Positions 33,134 through 41,954 of a DNA stretch of 64,000 bases are shown here, piece by piece. Position numbers and translations under genes: made by a program. The notes beneath the pieces were generated by a model. That model did no database searches, was not told the origin of the DNA, and saw nothing but the letters and a program-made list of their open reading frames with translations. The stretch is from Candidatus Paceibacterota bacterium (GTDB taxonomy: Bacteria; Verrucomicrobiota; Verrucomicrobiia; Limisphaerales; UBA8199): assembly GCA_035452965.1 (NCBI GenBank), contig DAOTCE010000017.1, positions 1 through 64,000 on the forward strand, in the 5' to 3' direction. Numbering within the stretch: the first letter of the stretch is position 1; each line of letters opens with the position of its first letter.

Positions 33134-36007
33134 ATGCGCTCGATGCGTCTTGAACGGTTTGCGTGTGCCATCCTGCTTTGCGGATTGTGCCTGCCCGCGC
33201 CCGCCCAATCCCTCAGCGGCAGCAAGCTCAGCGCTCATCTCATCAACGCCTGCACGCCGGGTTCCTCGATCATTATCGCCGGCAAGCCGCGCGTGCTCAA
33301 GGTCCTGGCGCTGGACTCCGGCTTCCCCTCGGGCATGGTCCAGGCCATGCGCGACTACAAGGCCAGCGCGCCCGCCGGCAAAGTCGTCGTGCGCGTTTAC
33401 ACCCCCAAGTCTTACTCCCTCGCCAATGACGCCACCGCCAGCGCGCTGGACTTCTGGACGACCGTCCTCCAGCCCTCGCTCAACAGCATCTCGGCCTCCG
33501 ACCGCGCCCTGATTGACTACCTGGAAGGCCCGAACGAGGGCGACACTCCGACCCTCGGCTACCCGACCTCCCCCGCCGGCGCCGCCTCGCACTGGTTCAA
33601 CCAGTTCTGGACCAACCTCACCCCGCTCATCGTCAGCGCCGGTTACAAACCCTGCGTCGGCAGCATCGCCGTCGGCAACCCCGGCAGCCTTGCCGATCTT
33701 GACCCCTTCGTCCCCGCCTTGCGCCAGGCTCAAGCGGCGGGCGGCGCGTGGAGCTACCACGCCTACACCATCCAATACACCACGGACGCCGGCGTCGAAC
33801 ACTGGTATTCCCTGCGCTACCGGCAGTTCTACTCCTACTTCGCCCAGCAAGGCTACTCGGACCTGCTGAACCTGCCGCTCATCCTGACCGAGGGCGGCGT
33901 GGATCAATCCGGCACGCCGGCCACGTCCGGCTGGCAGGCCCGCGGCACCGCCGCGCAATACGAGCGCTGGCTCAATTGGTTCGACCGCCAGATGAGCCAG
34001 GATTCCTGCGTGCTCGGCTGCACGCTCTTTCAGAATGGCGATCCCGCGGGCTGGTCCTCCTTCGACCTGGAACCCATCGCCGGCTGGTTCGGGAACTACC
34101 TGGCTGGCCCGTCCACCTGGCCGTCGCCTCCCGCGGGCGTTGCCGCCGCCGCCGCCGGCGGCGCCGTGCTGCTCACCTGGACCAACGCCCCGCTCACGCC
34201 GGTCGCCTATGCCGTCAAGCGCGCCACCAACAGCGGCGGCCCTTACACCCTGCTCGGCCAGAATCTCACCGAAGGCATGCCGCTGACCGCCTTCACCGAC
34301 GACGCTCCGGTGCATGGCGCCACCAACTACTATGTCGTCACCGCCGTGAACGCGGTCGCGGAGAGCGACAACTCGGTTGAAGTGCCCGTCGGCATCGGCC
34401 TGTTCGCCGCGGCCCCGGCCGCGCCGTCGGCACTCACCGCTGCGGCCGGCCCTGGAAACATCACCCTCAACTGGACCGCCCCCGCCAACGCGGCCAGCTT
34501 CAACGTCAAGCGCTCTACCACCAGCGACGGCGCCTATACCGTGATCGCCGGCAACGTCTCCGCACCGCCCTTTTACGACACCTCCTGTGCCGTCGGCACG
34601 CCCTATTACTACTATGTCTCCGCGGTGAACAACGCCGGCGAAAGCACCGACTCCAACCAGGCCGTTGCCACTCCCACCAACGCCTTGCCCGACGTTGTCG
34701 TCACTGCCATCGCCTGGACCCCCGCCGCCTTCTACCCGGGCAACAACGTCCTGTTCACCGCCACCGTCAAAAACCAAGGCAGCGCCCCGGCCCCCGGCAA
34801 TGGCGAGACCATCGGCATCGGCTTCAATGTGGACGGCGTCGGCGGCTTCTGGTCGGGCGGCTACACCGGCCCGCTCGCGCCCGGCGCCTCGGTCAACCTC
34901 GCCGCCAGCGGCGGCAGCAACGGCGGCTACTGGCCCGCCACGCCCGGCGCCCACACCGTCACCGCCCATGTGGACGACATCAACCGCTTCCCCGAAGGCA
35001 GCGAGGACAACAACCTGTTCACCGCCGCCTTCGAGACTTCCATCTCGAACTACTCCTTCAACTGCGGCGGCCCGGCCGTGGGCGGTTTCAACCCCGATGC
35101 CCCTTACACCTCTTCCCTCAGCACCCGCGCCGTCACCAACGCCATTGACCTGAGCGCCGCCACGTATCCCGCCCCGCAGGCCGTGTATCAAAGCGAGCGC
35201 TGGCGCGGTTTCACCACCATCCTGCCCGGGCTGCTGCCCGGCAAACTCTACAAGGCGCGCCTCCACTTTGCCGAAATCTCTCCCTCCGTGACCGCCCCCG
35301 GCGACCGCCAATTCAACGTCGCCCTCAACGGCGTCCAGGTCCTCGCCAACTTCGACGTCCTCGCCGCCGCCGGCGCCAAGTTCCGCGCCACCACCCGCCA
35401 GTTCAACGTGGCGGCCGATAGCGCGGGCCGCATCACCCTGCAATTCTCCCGCGGCGCCGCCTTCGAGCCAGCCTGCTCCGGCCTTGAAATCTTCCCCTAC
35501 ACCAACACCGCCCCAATCCTCGCCGCCATCCCCAACCGCACTGTCAACGCCGGCGGCTTCCTCACCTTCACCAACACTGCCGCCGACGCCGACCTGCCGC
35601 CGGACATCCTCACCTTCAGCCTCCTCGCCGGCCCCGCCGGCGCCGCCCTCTCCGCCGATGGCGTGTTCTCCTGGACCGCCCCGCAGCTCTCCACGCCTCA
35701 GACCAACAACGCCGCGATTCGTGTCACCGACAACGGCACGCCGCCGCTGGCTGCCGCCCGGGCCTTCAAAATCGTGGTCATCCCGCCGCCCAGGTTCGCC
35801 TCCTGCCTGCTGAGCAACCTCGCCCCGGTCCTGACCTGGAGCACCTACCCCGGCCGCACCTACCGCCTCCTGTACAAGGACGACCTCAGCGCCCCCGCCT
35901 GGACGCCGCTGGGCCTCGACACCGTCGCCTCGGATTCCCTGCTCTCCGGCACCGACACCAACGCCGCCGGAAGCCAGCGGTTCTACCGGGTATTGCAGCT
36001 CAATTGA
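33134..36007 (+). CDS. Large secreted TIM-barrel/Fn3/CARDB/malectin protein
   Basis: 957 residues with a signal peptide (~1-25). The N-terminal ~20-335 region looks like a clan-A-type glycoside hydrolase barrel: YLEGPNEGD and LILTEGG supply two candidate catalytic Glu residues, with AWSYHAYT between. Then two Fn3 modules (~340-515, both with …YYVVTAVN / YYYVSAVNNAGES), a CARDB-like module (~517-630, LFTATVKNQGSAPAPG), a malectin-like carbohydrate-binding domain (~640-785, NCGGPAVGGF … ERWRGFT … RQFNVALNGVQVL), a cadherin-like module (~790-885), and the C-terminal domain ending RFYRVLQLN. Probably polysaccharide-active; the enzyme family is not certain. Confidence 0.86.
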   Translation: MRSMRLERFACAILLCGLCLPAPAQSLSGSKLSAHLINACTPGSSIIIAGKPRVLKVLALDSGFPSGMVQAMRDYKASAPAGKVVVRVYTPKSYSLANDATASALDFWTTVLQPSLNSISASDRALIDYLEGPNEGDTPTLGYPTSPAGAASHWFNQFWTNLTPLIVSAGYKPCVGSIAVGNPGSLADLDPFVPALRQAQAAGGAWSYHAYTIQYTTDAGVEHWYSLRYRQFYSYFAQQGYSDLLNLPLILTEGGVDQSGTPATSGWQARGTAAQYERWLNWFDRQMSQDSCVLGCTLFQNGDPAGWSSFDLEPIAGWFGNYLAGPSTWPSPPAGVAAAAAGGAVLLTWTNAPLTPVAYAVKRATNSGGPYTLLGQNLTEGMPLTAFTDDAPVHGATNYYVVTAVNAVAESDNSVEVPVGIGLFAAAPAAPSALTAAAGPGNITLNWTAPANAASFNVKRSTTSDGAYTVIAGNVSAPPFYDTSCAVGTPYYYYVSAVNNAGESTDSNQAVATPTNALPDVVVTAIAWTPAAFYPGNNVLFTATVKNQGSAPAPGNGETIGIGFNVDGVGGFWSGGYTGPLAPGASVNLAASGGSNGGYWPATPGAHTVTAHVDDINRFPEGSEDNNLFTAAFETSISNYSFNCGGPAVGGFNPDAPYTSSLSTRAVTNAIDLSAATYPAPQAVYQSERWRGFTTILPGLLPGKLYKARLHFAEISPSVTAPGDRQFNVALNGVQVLANFDVLAAAGAKFRATTRQFNVAADSAGRITLQFSRGAAFEPACSGLEIFPYTNTAPILAAIPNRTVNAGGFLTFTNTAADADLPPDILTFSLLAGPAGAALSADGVFSWTAPQLSTPQTNNAAIRVTDNGTPPLAAARAFKIVVIPPPRFASCLLSNLAPVLTWSTYPGRTYRLLYKDDLSAPAWTPLGLDTVASDSLLSGTDTNAAGSQRFYRVLQLN

Positions 36008-36115
36008 GGGCGGGAACGGGGGATGATGAAGCGAAGGAGTGTCGGTCTCCTGCCACGCCGCATCACTCCACCACCCCATTCCTCGGTCCTGGCCGCGGAC
36101 GCTTTGTCGACTTCC

Positions 36116-36152
36116 TTTTGGTTCTTGACGGAATTCCGGGGAGTAGCAACGG
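36116..36152. repeat. Dispersed repeat GGTTCTTNACGGAATTCC, copy 2
   Basis: Matches the 12914-12951 copy: GGTTCTTGACGGAATTCC, then GGGGAGTAGCAACGG. Intergenic in both places. Confidence 0.6.
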
Positions 36153-36160
36153 GCGAGGCA

Positions 36161-36385
36161 GAACGCCAACGGCGTTCGATCAATCAGCCCAGGGTTGCGC
36201 GAAGGCGCTACCCTGGATTTCCGGCGCGAGAGACGTCAGCCCTGAAAGGGTTGCATCCTCTCGACCCCGAACAGGCGATCCCGGGGGCGATCCAACTCTT
36301 GCAGGGTTGTTCGTCTCCTCGGTCCCACCCAGGGTAGCGCGTTCGCGCAACCCTGGGCTGCTGGACTGGAACGCCGTTGGCGTTC
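36161..36385. repeat. Long inverted repeat with ~56-bp arms
   Basis: The left arm (36161-36216, GAACGCCAACGGCGTTC … CCCAGGGTTGCGCGAA) and the right arm (36328-36385) are near-perfect reverse complements around a ~110-bp centre. The arm ends are themselves palindromic. With the GGTTCTT repeat it fills the 36008-36454 gap before radC; no gene is seen there. Confidence 0.8.
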
Positions 36386-36454
36386 CCCGCATATCCGTGA
36401 TAAACCTCCTTTTTTTCGTGCCTTTTCCTCCGCCGGCCATAAAGTCTCCCCCCC

Positions 36455-37165
36455 ATGATCGGCTCACGCATCAAGGACCAACCCGCCAGCGAACGCCCCC
36501 GCGAGCGGCTCGCCGCCCTCGGCGCCGACTCCCTCAGCCCCGCCGAGCTGGTCGCCATTCTCCTGCGCACTGGCCTCAAGGGCGCCAACGCCGTGGACGT
36601 CGGCAAAGAACTGCTCAGCAAACACGGCTCGCTCCAGGCCCTCGCCCGCGCCTCGCTCGAAGACCTGCAGACCGTCAAAGGCATCGGCCGCGACAAGGCC
36701 GTCACCCTCGCCGCCGCCTTCGCCCTCGCCCGCCAGATGGCCGCCGACCTCCGCCGCGAAGCCCCCGTCCTGGACACCCCCGAAGCCGTCGCCAACCTCA
36801 TGCGCGAGGATGCCCGCCTGCGCTCCGTCGAGACCTTCCATGTCCTCCTGCTCAACACCCGCCGCCGCCTGATTAGCGTCGTGAAGATCTCCGACGGCAC
36901 CCTCGACACCATCCTCGTCCACCCGCGCGACGTCTTCAAAGCCGCCATCGCCGCCAACGCCGCCGCCATCGTCCTGCTCCACAACCATCCCTCCGGCGAA
37001 GCCACCCCCTCCGAAGCCGACATCAAAGTCACCCGCGACCTCATCCGGGCCGGCCAACTGCTCAAGATCGAAGTCCTCGACCACGTCATCCTCGGCCGCG
37101 CCACCCAGGACCGGCCCAAAGACTACATGTCCCTCCGGGAACTGGGCTACTTTGCCGGCTCTTGA
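36455..37165 (+). CDS. radC: RadC-family JAB/MPN protein
   Basis: 236 residues, full length for the family. N-terminal helix-hairpin-helix region (KDQPASERPRERLAALGADSLS … LQTVKGIGRDKAVTL) and a C-terminal RadC/JAB domain with the metal motif HNHPSGEATPSEADIKVTRDL. Despite the historical name, a role in DNA repair is doubtful; the domain is a putative metalloprotease or nuclease. It stands alone, flanked by repeat-rich spacers. Confidence 0.96.
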   Translation: MIGSRIKDQPASERPRERLAALGADSLSPAELVAILLRTGLKGANAVDVGKELLSKHGSLQALARASLEDLQTVKGIGRDKAVTLAAAFALARQMAADLRREAPVLDTPEAVANLMREDARLRSVETFHVLLLNTRRRLISVVKISDGTLDTILVHPRDVFKAAIAANAAAIVLLHNHPSGEATPSEADIKVTRDLIRAGQLLKIEVLDHVILGRATQDRPKDYMSLRELGYFAGS

Positions 37166-37328
37166 GCCGCCCCGGGGAGAGGGTGCCCGGCCCGTCCGTC
37201 GCTCGCAATGCCTGAACGACTTGACTGGCCGCAGCGCGGCCAATGGTCCTCCCTCTCCCCAAGGGCTGGGCATCAACCACAACTTGAGGCCGCACATCCG
37301 TGAATCCCAAAGGGATGAATGACCATAG

Positions 37329-37431
37329 CCCAACGTTTCAACGTTGGGTGGCCGACGCGCAATGAATCCCAGTCCCGCAGGGACGGCTGAACGGGAACGG
37401 AGGCCTTCACCCTTCAGCCGTCCCTTCGGGA
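37329..37431. repeat. Two palindromes downstream of radC
   Basis: CCCAACGTTTCAACGTTGGG (37329-37348; 9-bp arms) and a 59-bp hairpin at 37373-37431 with 19-nt arms TCCCGCAGGGACGGCTGAA / TTCAGCCGTCCCTTCGGGA matching at 18 of 19 positions. The 37166-37596 spacer holds no gene. Confidence 0.75.
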
Positions 37432-37596
37432 GTGGCCTGCGACGATGTTTAAATATGCGCGCAATGCTCAGCCACGGGAGAGGCCGTCCGTCGCTCCGGT
37501 CCGATTCCGACTCTGTCACTCGCCGTGATGATCCTCCATCCGTGGCTCGAGTTGCCCTTGCGCAACGCGAGGCGTTTTTGTAGAACCTCACCCGCT

Positions 37597-39393
37597 ATGC
37601 GAATGAAGTGTCTTGGTTTGGGATCATTGGCCGCGCTCCTCCTTGTTTCGGGTGCCGGCTGCAAGAAGTCCCCCTCAGAAGCAGCCCGCCCCTCGGTTGC
37701 CAAAGCTCCGCCCGCGACCATCGCCCGGGTGCATTGGGTGGGCAAGCAGCATATCGTGACCGGGAAGAGCACCAATTACCTGGTCAACGCCTGGGCGCTG
37801 CCCAGAGCCGAGAGACTCGAAGCGCAGACGCTGGACAAGCTCGCGCTGGCGCTGACCGGCGAGCAGCCCGCCGGATTCACCAACATCCTGCTGGTGATCA
37901 GCAATCAACTAACGGTGGCTGGTTCCCCACCGGCCGGCACCAATCTCCCCACCCAGGTGGTGATCAGCAATCAGCCCGTCATTGCCAGCCACCAACTGGC
38001 CGGCAAGCTGCGCCCGTTGCTGCATGACCTGCTGCGGCAGGAGTGTTATGCGCAAATCCAGCACCAGCCAAATCAATCCGCCGAATTGGCCCTGGCGGTC
38101 CGGCTCGATGCCCCCCGCGCGGAACTCTGGTCCTCGAACCTCACCGCCGTATTGGGAGCCATGACCAACGCGCAATCCCTTCCCGCCCCCGCCGGCCGCC
38201 TTGCGTGGCGCCTGCCCCTCGCCCCGCCGCGCCCCTCGCGCCTCGACCTGGCCCGCGCCGGCGACTGGACGCTGCTGGGCTTGGCGGGCGAAACAAACGT
38301 CCTCCTGGCCGAACTGGCCCAGCGTGTTCTCACCGCACCCCCCGGGCTGCCCGCGACCAATAACTGGCTTGACGTGGACGTTGACCTGCGGCGGGTCTCC
38401 AGCGCCCTCTCGCTGGGCTGGAAGCTGCCGGACTCATGGCCGCGGGTCGCCGCGTCCTGGGCTGCAAAGGCCGGCTTCGTGCGGACGGCGGGCCAGTTGA
38501 CATTCCCCCAGCCGCTTAACCTCCAGCTCGAACCGTGGAACATCCCCACCAACCTCATCCGCGAACCCCTGGTCAGCTTCGCCGCGATCCGGGGCGTCCG
38601 ATCCTGGCTTGCCGGGCTAAGCTGGCTAAAGAAATTCCAAATCGAATCACCGCCCAACCAGTTTTGCGCCTGGGCCTCAACCGCTGCGCCCACGCCTTCC
38701 TTTGCCGCTGCGCCTCTGACCAACGCCGCCGCGTTGCTTCGGGCCATTGGCCCCCAAATCCAGGCCGAATACAACCCCTGGGTCACCAATAACGCCTTCG
38801 GGGCGCTCGAGTTCGCCAAGGAACCGCTGTGTCTTCGCTGGACGGGCATCCCCATGTTCTCGCCGATGCTGGAAGCCTACACCGCTTCCGGCGGGGATTT
38901 TCTGCTGGCCCGGCTCGGGCCGAAGCCGCCCGAAAAAAGCCCGCCCGCCCCAGCCGAGCTGTTCGCCCAGTTGACCACGCGAACCAACCTGGTTTACTAC
39001 GATTGGGAAATCACTCCGGCCAAAGTCAATCATTGGGTCTATCTCGGCCAGACCGCCCGGCTGGCGCTCTACCTGCCGCAAATGCAGCCCAGCACTGCCG
39101 CCTATGGCTTGTTGCTCGAGGTTGGGCCCAGCCTGGGCAACTCGGGCACTGAAGTCATCCAGGACGGGCCCGCCAGCCTCAGCTTTCTGCGCAACTCGCA
39201 GCTGGGATTCACAGGGAGCGAACTGCACCTGTTGGCCGACTGGCTGGAGTCCCCCGCCTTCCCTCGTGGATTCCGCAGTCTCCTCGCCCCGAAGCCCCAG
39301 AAAGTCCGCCGCGGCAAGCTGGGCACCAATGCCATTCCAGCCAGGGCCATGGCGCCGCAACGCCCCGCCAACGCGCCTGCGCCTCCGCGGTGA
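37597..39393 (+). CDS. Large lipoprotein of unknown function
   Basis: 598 residues from the ATG at 37597, chosen because it starts a lipoprotein signal (LAALLLVSGAGC, Cys within the lipobox). The mature protein is about 580 residues with many Leu/Ala/Pro and repeated ALxLRW/LxLSW-like segments, no membrane helices, and an Ala/Pro-rich end (MAPQRPANAPAPPR). I do not recognise the family. It is monocistronic between repeat-rich spacers. Likely periplasmic or outer-membrane anchored. Confidence 0.8.
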   Translation: MRMKCLGLGSLAALLLVSGAGCKKSPSEAARPSVAKAPPATIARVHWVGKQHIVTGKSTNYLVNAWALPRAERLEAQTLDKLALALTGEQPAGFTNILLVISNQLTVAGSPPAGTNLPTQVVISNQPVIASHQLAGKLRPLLHDLLRQECYAQIQHQPNQSAELALAVRLDAPRAELWSSNLTAVLGAMTNAQSLPAPAGRLAWRLPLAPPRPSRLDLARAGDWTLLGLAGETNVLLAELAQRVLTAPPGLPATNNWLDVDVDLRRVSSALSLGWKLPDSWPRVAASWAAKAGFVRTAGQLTFPQPLNLQLEPWNIPTNLIREPLVSFAAIRGVRSWLAGLSWLKKFQIESPPNQFCAWASTAAPTPSFAAAPLTNAAALLRAIGPQIQAEYNPWVTNNAFGALEFAKEPLCLRWTGIPMFSPMLEAYTASGGDFLLARLGPKPPEKSPPAPAELFAQLTTRTNLVYYDWEITPAKVNHWVYLGQTARLALYLPQMQPSTAAYGLLLEVGPSLGNSGTEVIQDGPASLSFLRNSQLGFTGSELHLLADWLESPAFPRGFRSLLAPKPQKVRRGKLGTNAIPARAMAPQRPANAPAPPR

Positions 39394-39691
39394 CCCGCCA
39401 TTCCGTGAACGGCTCGGCTGCCTCGCCTCCTGTTGAGCCGCCCGGGGCTGCCCCACCAGGCCATCTGTTATTTCCCAGCCAGCCGGCCGCCCGTTGGCAG
39501 GTGCTGGCCGTCCCCCCGGCCGTCTCCCGGCCGTCTAGTGGCCATCCAGTGGCCATCCAGTGGCCGTCCTCCCTCCGTATCCTAACCGTATCCACACCAG
39601 ATACACACCGTAGGTACACAATTGGCACCCCGTCAGATGGAATCCAGCGTAACATGCTGATTTCATTCTACTTAAATAGGAAATCACCCCC

Positions 39692-39795
39692 TCATTAACA
39701 CCCCGCTTCAGCGGGGTGTGGGGGATGGTCTCAGCCTTGGAACCGCTTCAGCGGTTTATCCACCGCCCTGAACCGCTGAAGCGGGGTGTTAATGA
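39692..39795. repeat. 104-bp inverted repeat with perfect 23-bp arms
   Basis: Arms 39692-39714 and 39773-39795 (TTAACACCCCGCTTCAGCGG and its complement) match exactly. The centre contains further CCGCTTCAGCGG palindromes, so the element folds into nested hairpins. It follows an 11-bp triple repeat GTGGCCATCCA around 39539-39571. No T-tract; not a standard terminator. Confidence 0.8.
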
Positions 39796-39995
39796 CAGGC
39801 CGGCCGCCAACTCCGAAGAAACCTGTCGTGCGCCCGTCTTGCCTCGCGTACCCATTCGCCCTTGACAAATGGCACGAAAAGCGCTTGAAATAGGCCAGTT
39901 ATGGCCTGGTCCGGATTAGCGGTAATTGGCCTGGAAACGGCAAAAAGGGTCTAGTTCATGACCCTGAAATTGTTCAAAAAAAGTTTAGAAAACTG

Positions 39996-40024
39996 TTGAC
40001 AGGGGCCCGCTCTTTTGTGATAGT
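39996..40024 (+). promoter_or_regulatory. Strong sigma-70-like promoter
   Basis: Consensus -35 TTGACA (39996-40001), 17-bp spacer, -10 GATAGT (40019-40024), 41 bp before the ATG at 40066. The leader is A/C-rich and has no Shine-Dalgarno sequence. This is the best housekeeping-type promoter in the window. Confidence 0.8.
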
Positions 40025-40065
40025 GAGCGCACACACGGTAAACACATAACTACATAATAGAAAAA

Positions 40066-40749
40066 ATGAGAACAAAAGTACTACTCGGTGTGGCTGCCTT
40101 GGCGGCCATGCTTACTTCGGCTGTGGCGCAGAACGTTTACTCAGCCAACGTCGTTGGCTATGTAAACGTCTCGCTGGAAGCTGGCAAGTTAGCGTTCCTG
40201 TCGCTGCCGTTGGCTCCGGTTGACGGCAACTACGGGATCAACAACACCATCAAGATGGACAATGGCGACGGCTCCCAGGACTTCAGCTCGCTGTATTTCT
40301 GGAACGAATCAGCGGCCACTTGGGACAACAGTAACCCGTTGTGGCTGGGCGGGGCGTGGGACAACAACGTCACCATCAGCAATGGCATCGGCTTCTTCGT
40401 CCTGCCCAATGCCACCGGCACGCTGACCTTCGTGGGCGAAGTTCCGCAAGGGACCATCCCCTACAGCACACCTAATGGTCTGTTCCCTCTGGCTAATAAG
40501 GTTCCCGTTGCTGCGAATTGGCCGGGAGCGGATGTCGGCAACGACTTCGACAGTATCTACACTTGGAACAAGTCGGCTGCGACTTGGGACAATGCTCAGT
40601 TCCTCTACCTGGCTGGCGCATGGGATAACGGCGGTGCCCCTGGCAACAACGTGGCGGGCCCGCTGCTGAACCCAGCCGACGCGGTGTTTTATCTGAACGG
40701 ATCGGGCGCGACCTACAACTTCACCCGCACGTTCACCGTTGCCCCATAA
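40066..40749 (+). CDS. Small secreted protein with internal duplication
   Basis: 227 residues: signal peptide (~1-21, …LTSAVAQ), then NVYSANVVGYVNVSLEAGKL, a motif common at the start of a Verrucomicrobial secreted family of unknown function. Two copies of an F/Y-x-W-N-x-SAATWDN … GAWDN unit (around residues 84-106 and 166-188) show an internal duplication of a beta-sandwich-like module. Strong consensus promoter upstream; the PEP-CTERM gene follows after 79 bp. Function unknown, probably an abundant surface or secreted protein. Confidence 0.85.
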   Translation: MRTKVLLGVAALAAMLTSAVAQNVYSANVVGYVNVSLEAGKLAFLSLPLAPVDGNYGINNTIKMDNGDGSQDFSSLYFWNESAATWDNSNPLWLGGAWDNNVTISNGIGFFVLPNATGTLTFVGEVPQGTIPYSTPNGLFPLANKVPVAANWPGADVGNDFDSIYTWNKSAATWDNAQFLYLAGAWDNGGAPGNNVAGPLLNPADAVFYLNGSGATYNFTRTFTVAP

Positions 40750-40828
40750 CATTGACCCTCAACAAACATAACCAACAAACCAAAACATATTTAAGAAAGA
40801 CCCCACAACAAAAACAAAAACATAACCT

Positions 40829-41494
40829 ATGAAGAAACTACTTGGTATATTGGCCCTGACCGCGCTGACGACATCGCTCTTCGCGCAGGGAACAGTCAGC
40901 TTCGGTAACCAAACCGGGCTGGTAAAGCAATGGACGAGTAAAGATAACTCGACCGTCATCACCCTGCCGAAAGGCACGGGCTACGTTCAACTCTTCGCCG
41001 CGCCGAAGGGCAGCGAAGTGGTGGCCCCGATGTTCACGGCGGGTGCGGATGGCAAGCAGTTCGCGAACTTCAGCTCGCTGGCGGCCTTCCTGGCGGCAAA
41101 TCCGCCCTTTGCTGGTGGACTCGGTGCTTCTGGTGCTCCGTCCGCAGTATTAGTAAATACTGGTAACGGCATTTTTAACGGCGGTACGTTCACCCTCCAG
41201 GGTGTCGCCGGGGGTGCCAGTGCCAGCTACTTCGCGCTGGGCTGGACTGGTGCGGCAACCACGTTTGACCTCGCTCTGGAGCAAGCTCTGGCCGGCAACG
41301 CGCTGATCGGCATGTCTGGCGTCTTCACGACCGCGACGGGCGACCCGCTCGCAACTCCTCCGGGGGCTGCGGCGATTACTCGGAATACGTTCGGTGGGAT
41401 CACCTTGGCGCCGGCGTTTATTCCTGAGCCGAGCACGTTCGCTCTGGCGGGCCTCGGCATTGCGGCCATGATGATCTTCCGTCGCCGCAAGTAA
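40829..41494 (+). CDS. PEP-CTERM surface protein
   Basis: 221 residues. Signal peptide (MKKLLGILALTALTTSLFAQ), GTVSFGNQTGL start typical of Verrucomicrobial PEP-CTERM proteins, and a C-terminal sorting signal PEPSTFALAGLGIAAMMIF with RRRK tail. No shared regulon domain and no palindrome module here, unlike the PEP-CTERM gene at 11931. Preceded by an A/C-rich leader without a Shine-Dalgarno, followed by a strong terminator. Confidence 0.9.
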   Translation: MKKLLGILALTALTTSLFAQGTVSFGNQTGLVKQWTSKDNSTVITLPKGTGYVQLFAAPKGSEVVAPMFTAGADGKQFANFSSLAAFLAANPPFAGGLGASGAPSAVLVNTGNGIFNGGTFTLQGVAGGASASYFALGWTGAATTFDLALEQALAGNALIGMSGVFTTATGDPLATPPGAAAITRNTFGGITLAPAFIPEPSTFALAGLGIAAMMIFRRRK

Positions 41495-41517
41495 GCCAAA
41501 TACTCTTAATTAATCAC

Positions 41518-41550
41518 GAAAGCCGCCCGCAAGGGCGGCTTTCCTTTTGT
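41518..41550 (+). terminator. Rho-independent terminator
   Basis: An 11-bp stem GAAAGCCGCCC/GGGCGGCTTTC with a GCAA tetraloop followed by CTTTTGT, 24 bp after the PEP-CTERM stop. It closes the two-gene unit 40066-41494. Confidence 0.9.
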
Positions 41551-41954
41551 ACCGCTGCCGCAGGGCAATCAGACCGCAAAATTCCCCCTGGTAGACCTGT
41601 CTATAGAACCGCCACCAACCGCCATCCATTTTGTTTCCAGCGGCGCGCGTCATGTTTGGCCCGGCCAACCGCTGCCCCCGGCGGACACGCAGCCTGCCCG
41701 TTCCAACCTTCGCCTCATCGCGCCGCTGAAAAACAAATGGAATCATGTGGGCATTGCCGAGCCACCCCTGACGGTGTTTCCCGGAGGGGATATCTGCGCC
41801 TGCGTGCCTTGGCAATCTCCACGTTCTATTCCGCGTCTTTGTGCCAAAGCGCTTCGATTCCCGCCGCAGTCCAAAATCACGCTCTTCGGCTTCGTGTGAA
41901 TTCGTATCTCGGCTTTGCGCGAGACACGAACCATGCCATGCTGGCGCGGCTGAA
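41551..41954. other. Intergenic region ending in a duplicated upstream segment
   Basis: No gene seen from 41551 to about 41840. From about 41850 to the ATG at 41955 it is homologous to the regions upstream of the TPR genes at 47287 and 49465, including a CCGCCGCAGTCC half-palindrome and ACCATGCCATGCTGG. The duplication that made these paralogs therefore carried upstream DNA. Confidence 0.65.

Larger units (their letters stand above)
39394..40065. other. Long intergenic region upstream of small secreted genes
   Basis: 672 bp without a gene. It contains the 11-bp triple repeat, the 104-bp inverted repeat, a TGGCACGAAAAGCGCT stretch at 39870-39885 with the GG-N10-GC spacing of a sigma-54 promoter (weak), and the sigma-70-like promoter at 39996-40024. 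From ~39850 it is AT-richer than its surroundings. Confidence 0.6.

Noticed and set aside
35985..36006. GGGTATT near the end of the TIM-barrel gene
   Set aside because: Partial match to the regulon palindrome inside coding sequence, without the CCCTAATTT half or hexamers.
33131..36169. 1012-codon open frame on the minus strand opposite the TIM-barrel/malectin gene
   Set aside because: Its translation is Gly/Val/Arg-rich with no domain signature. The plus-strand frame has a signal peptide and recognisable domains; the minus frame is a shadow of GC-rich codon use.
39927..39941. Second GG-N10-GC match resembling a sigma-54 site
   Set aside because: Only the two dinucleotides match; expected by chance in this composition.
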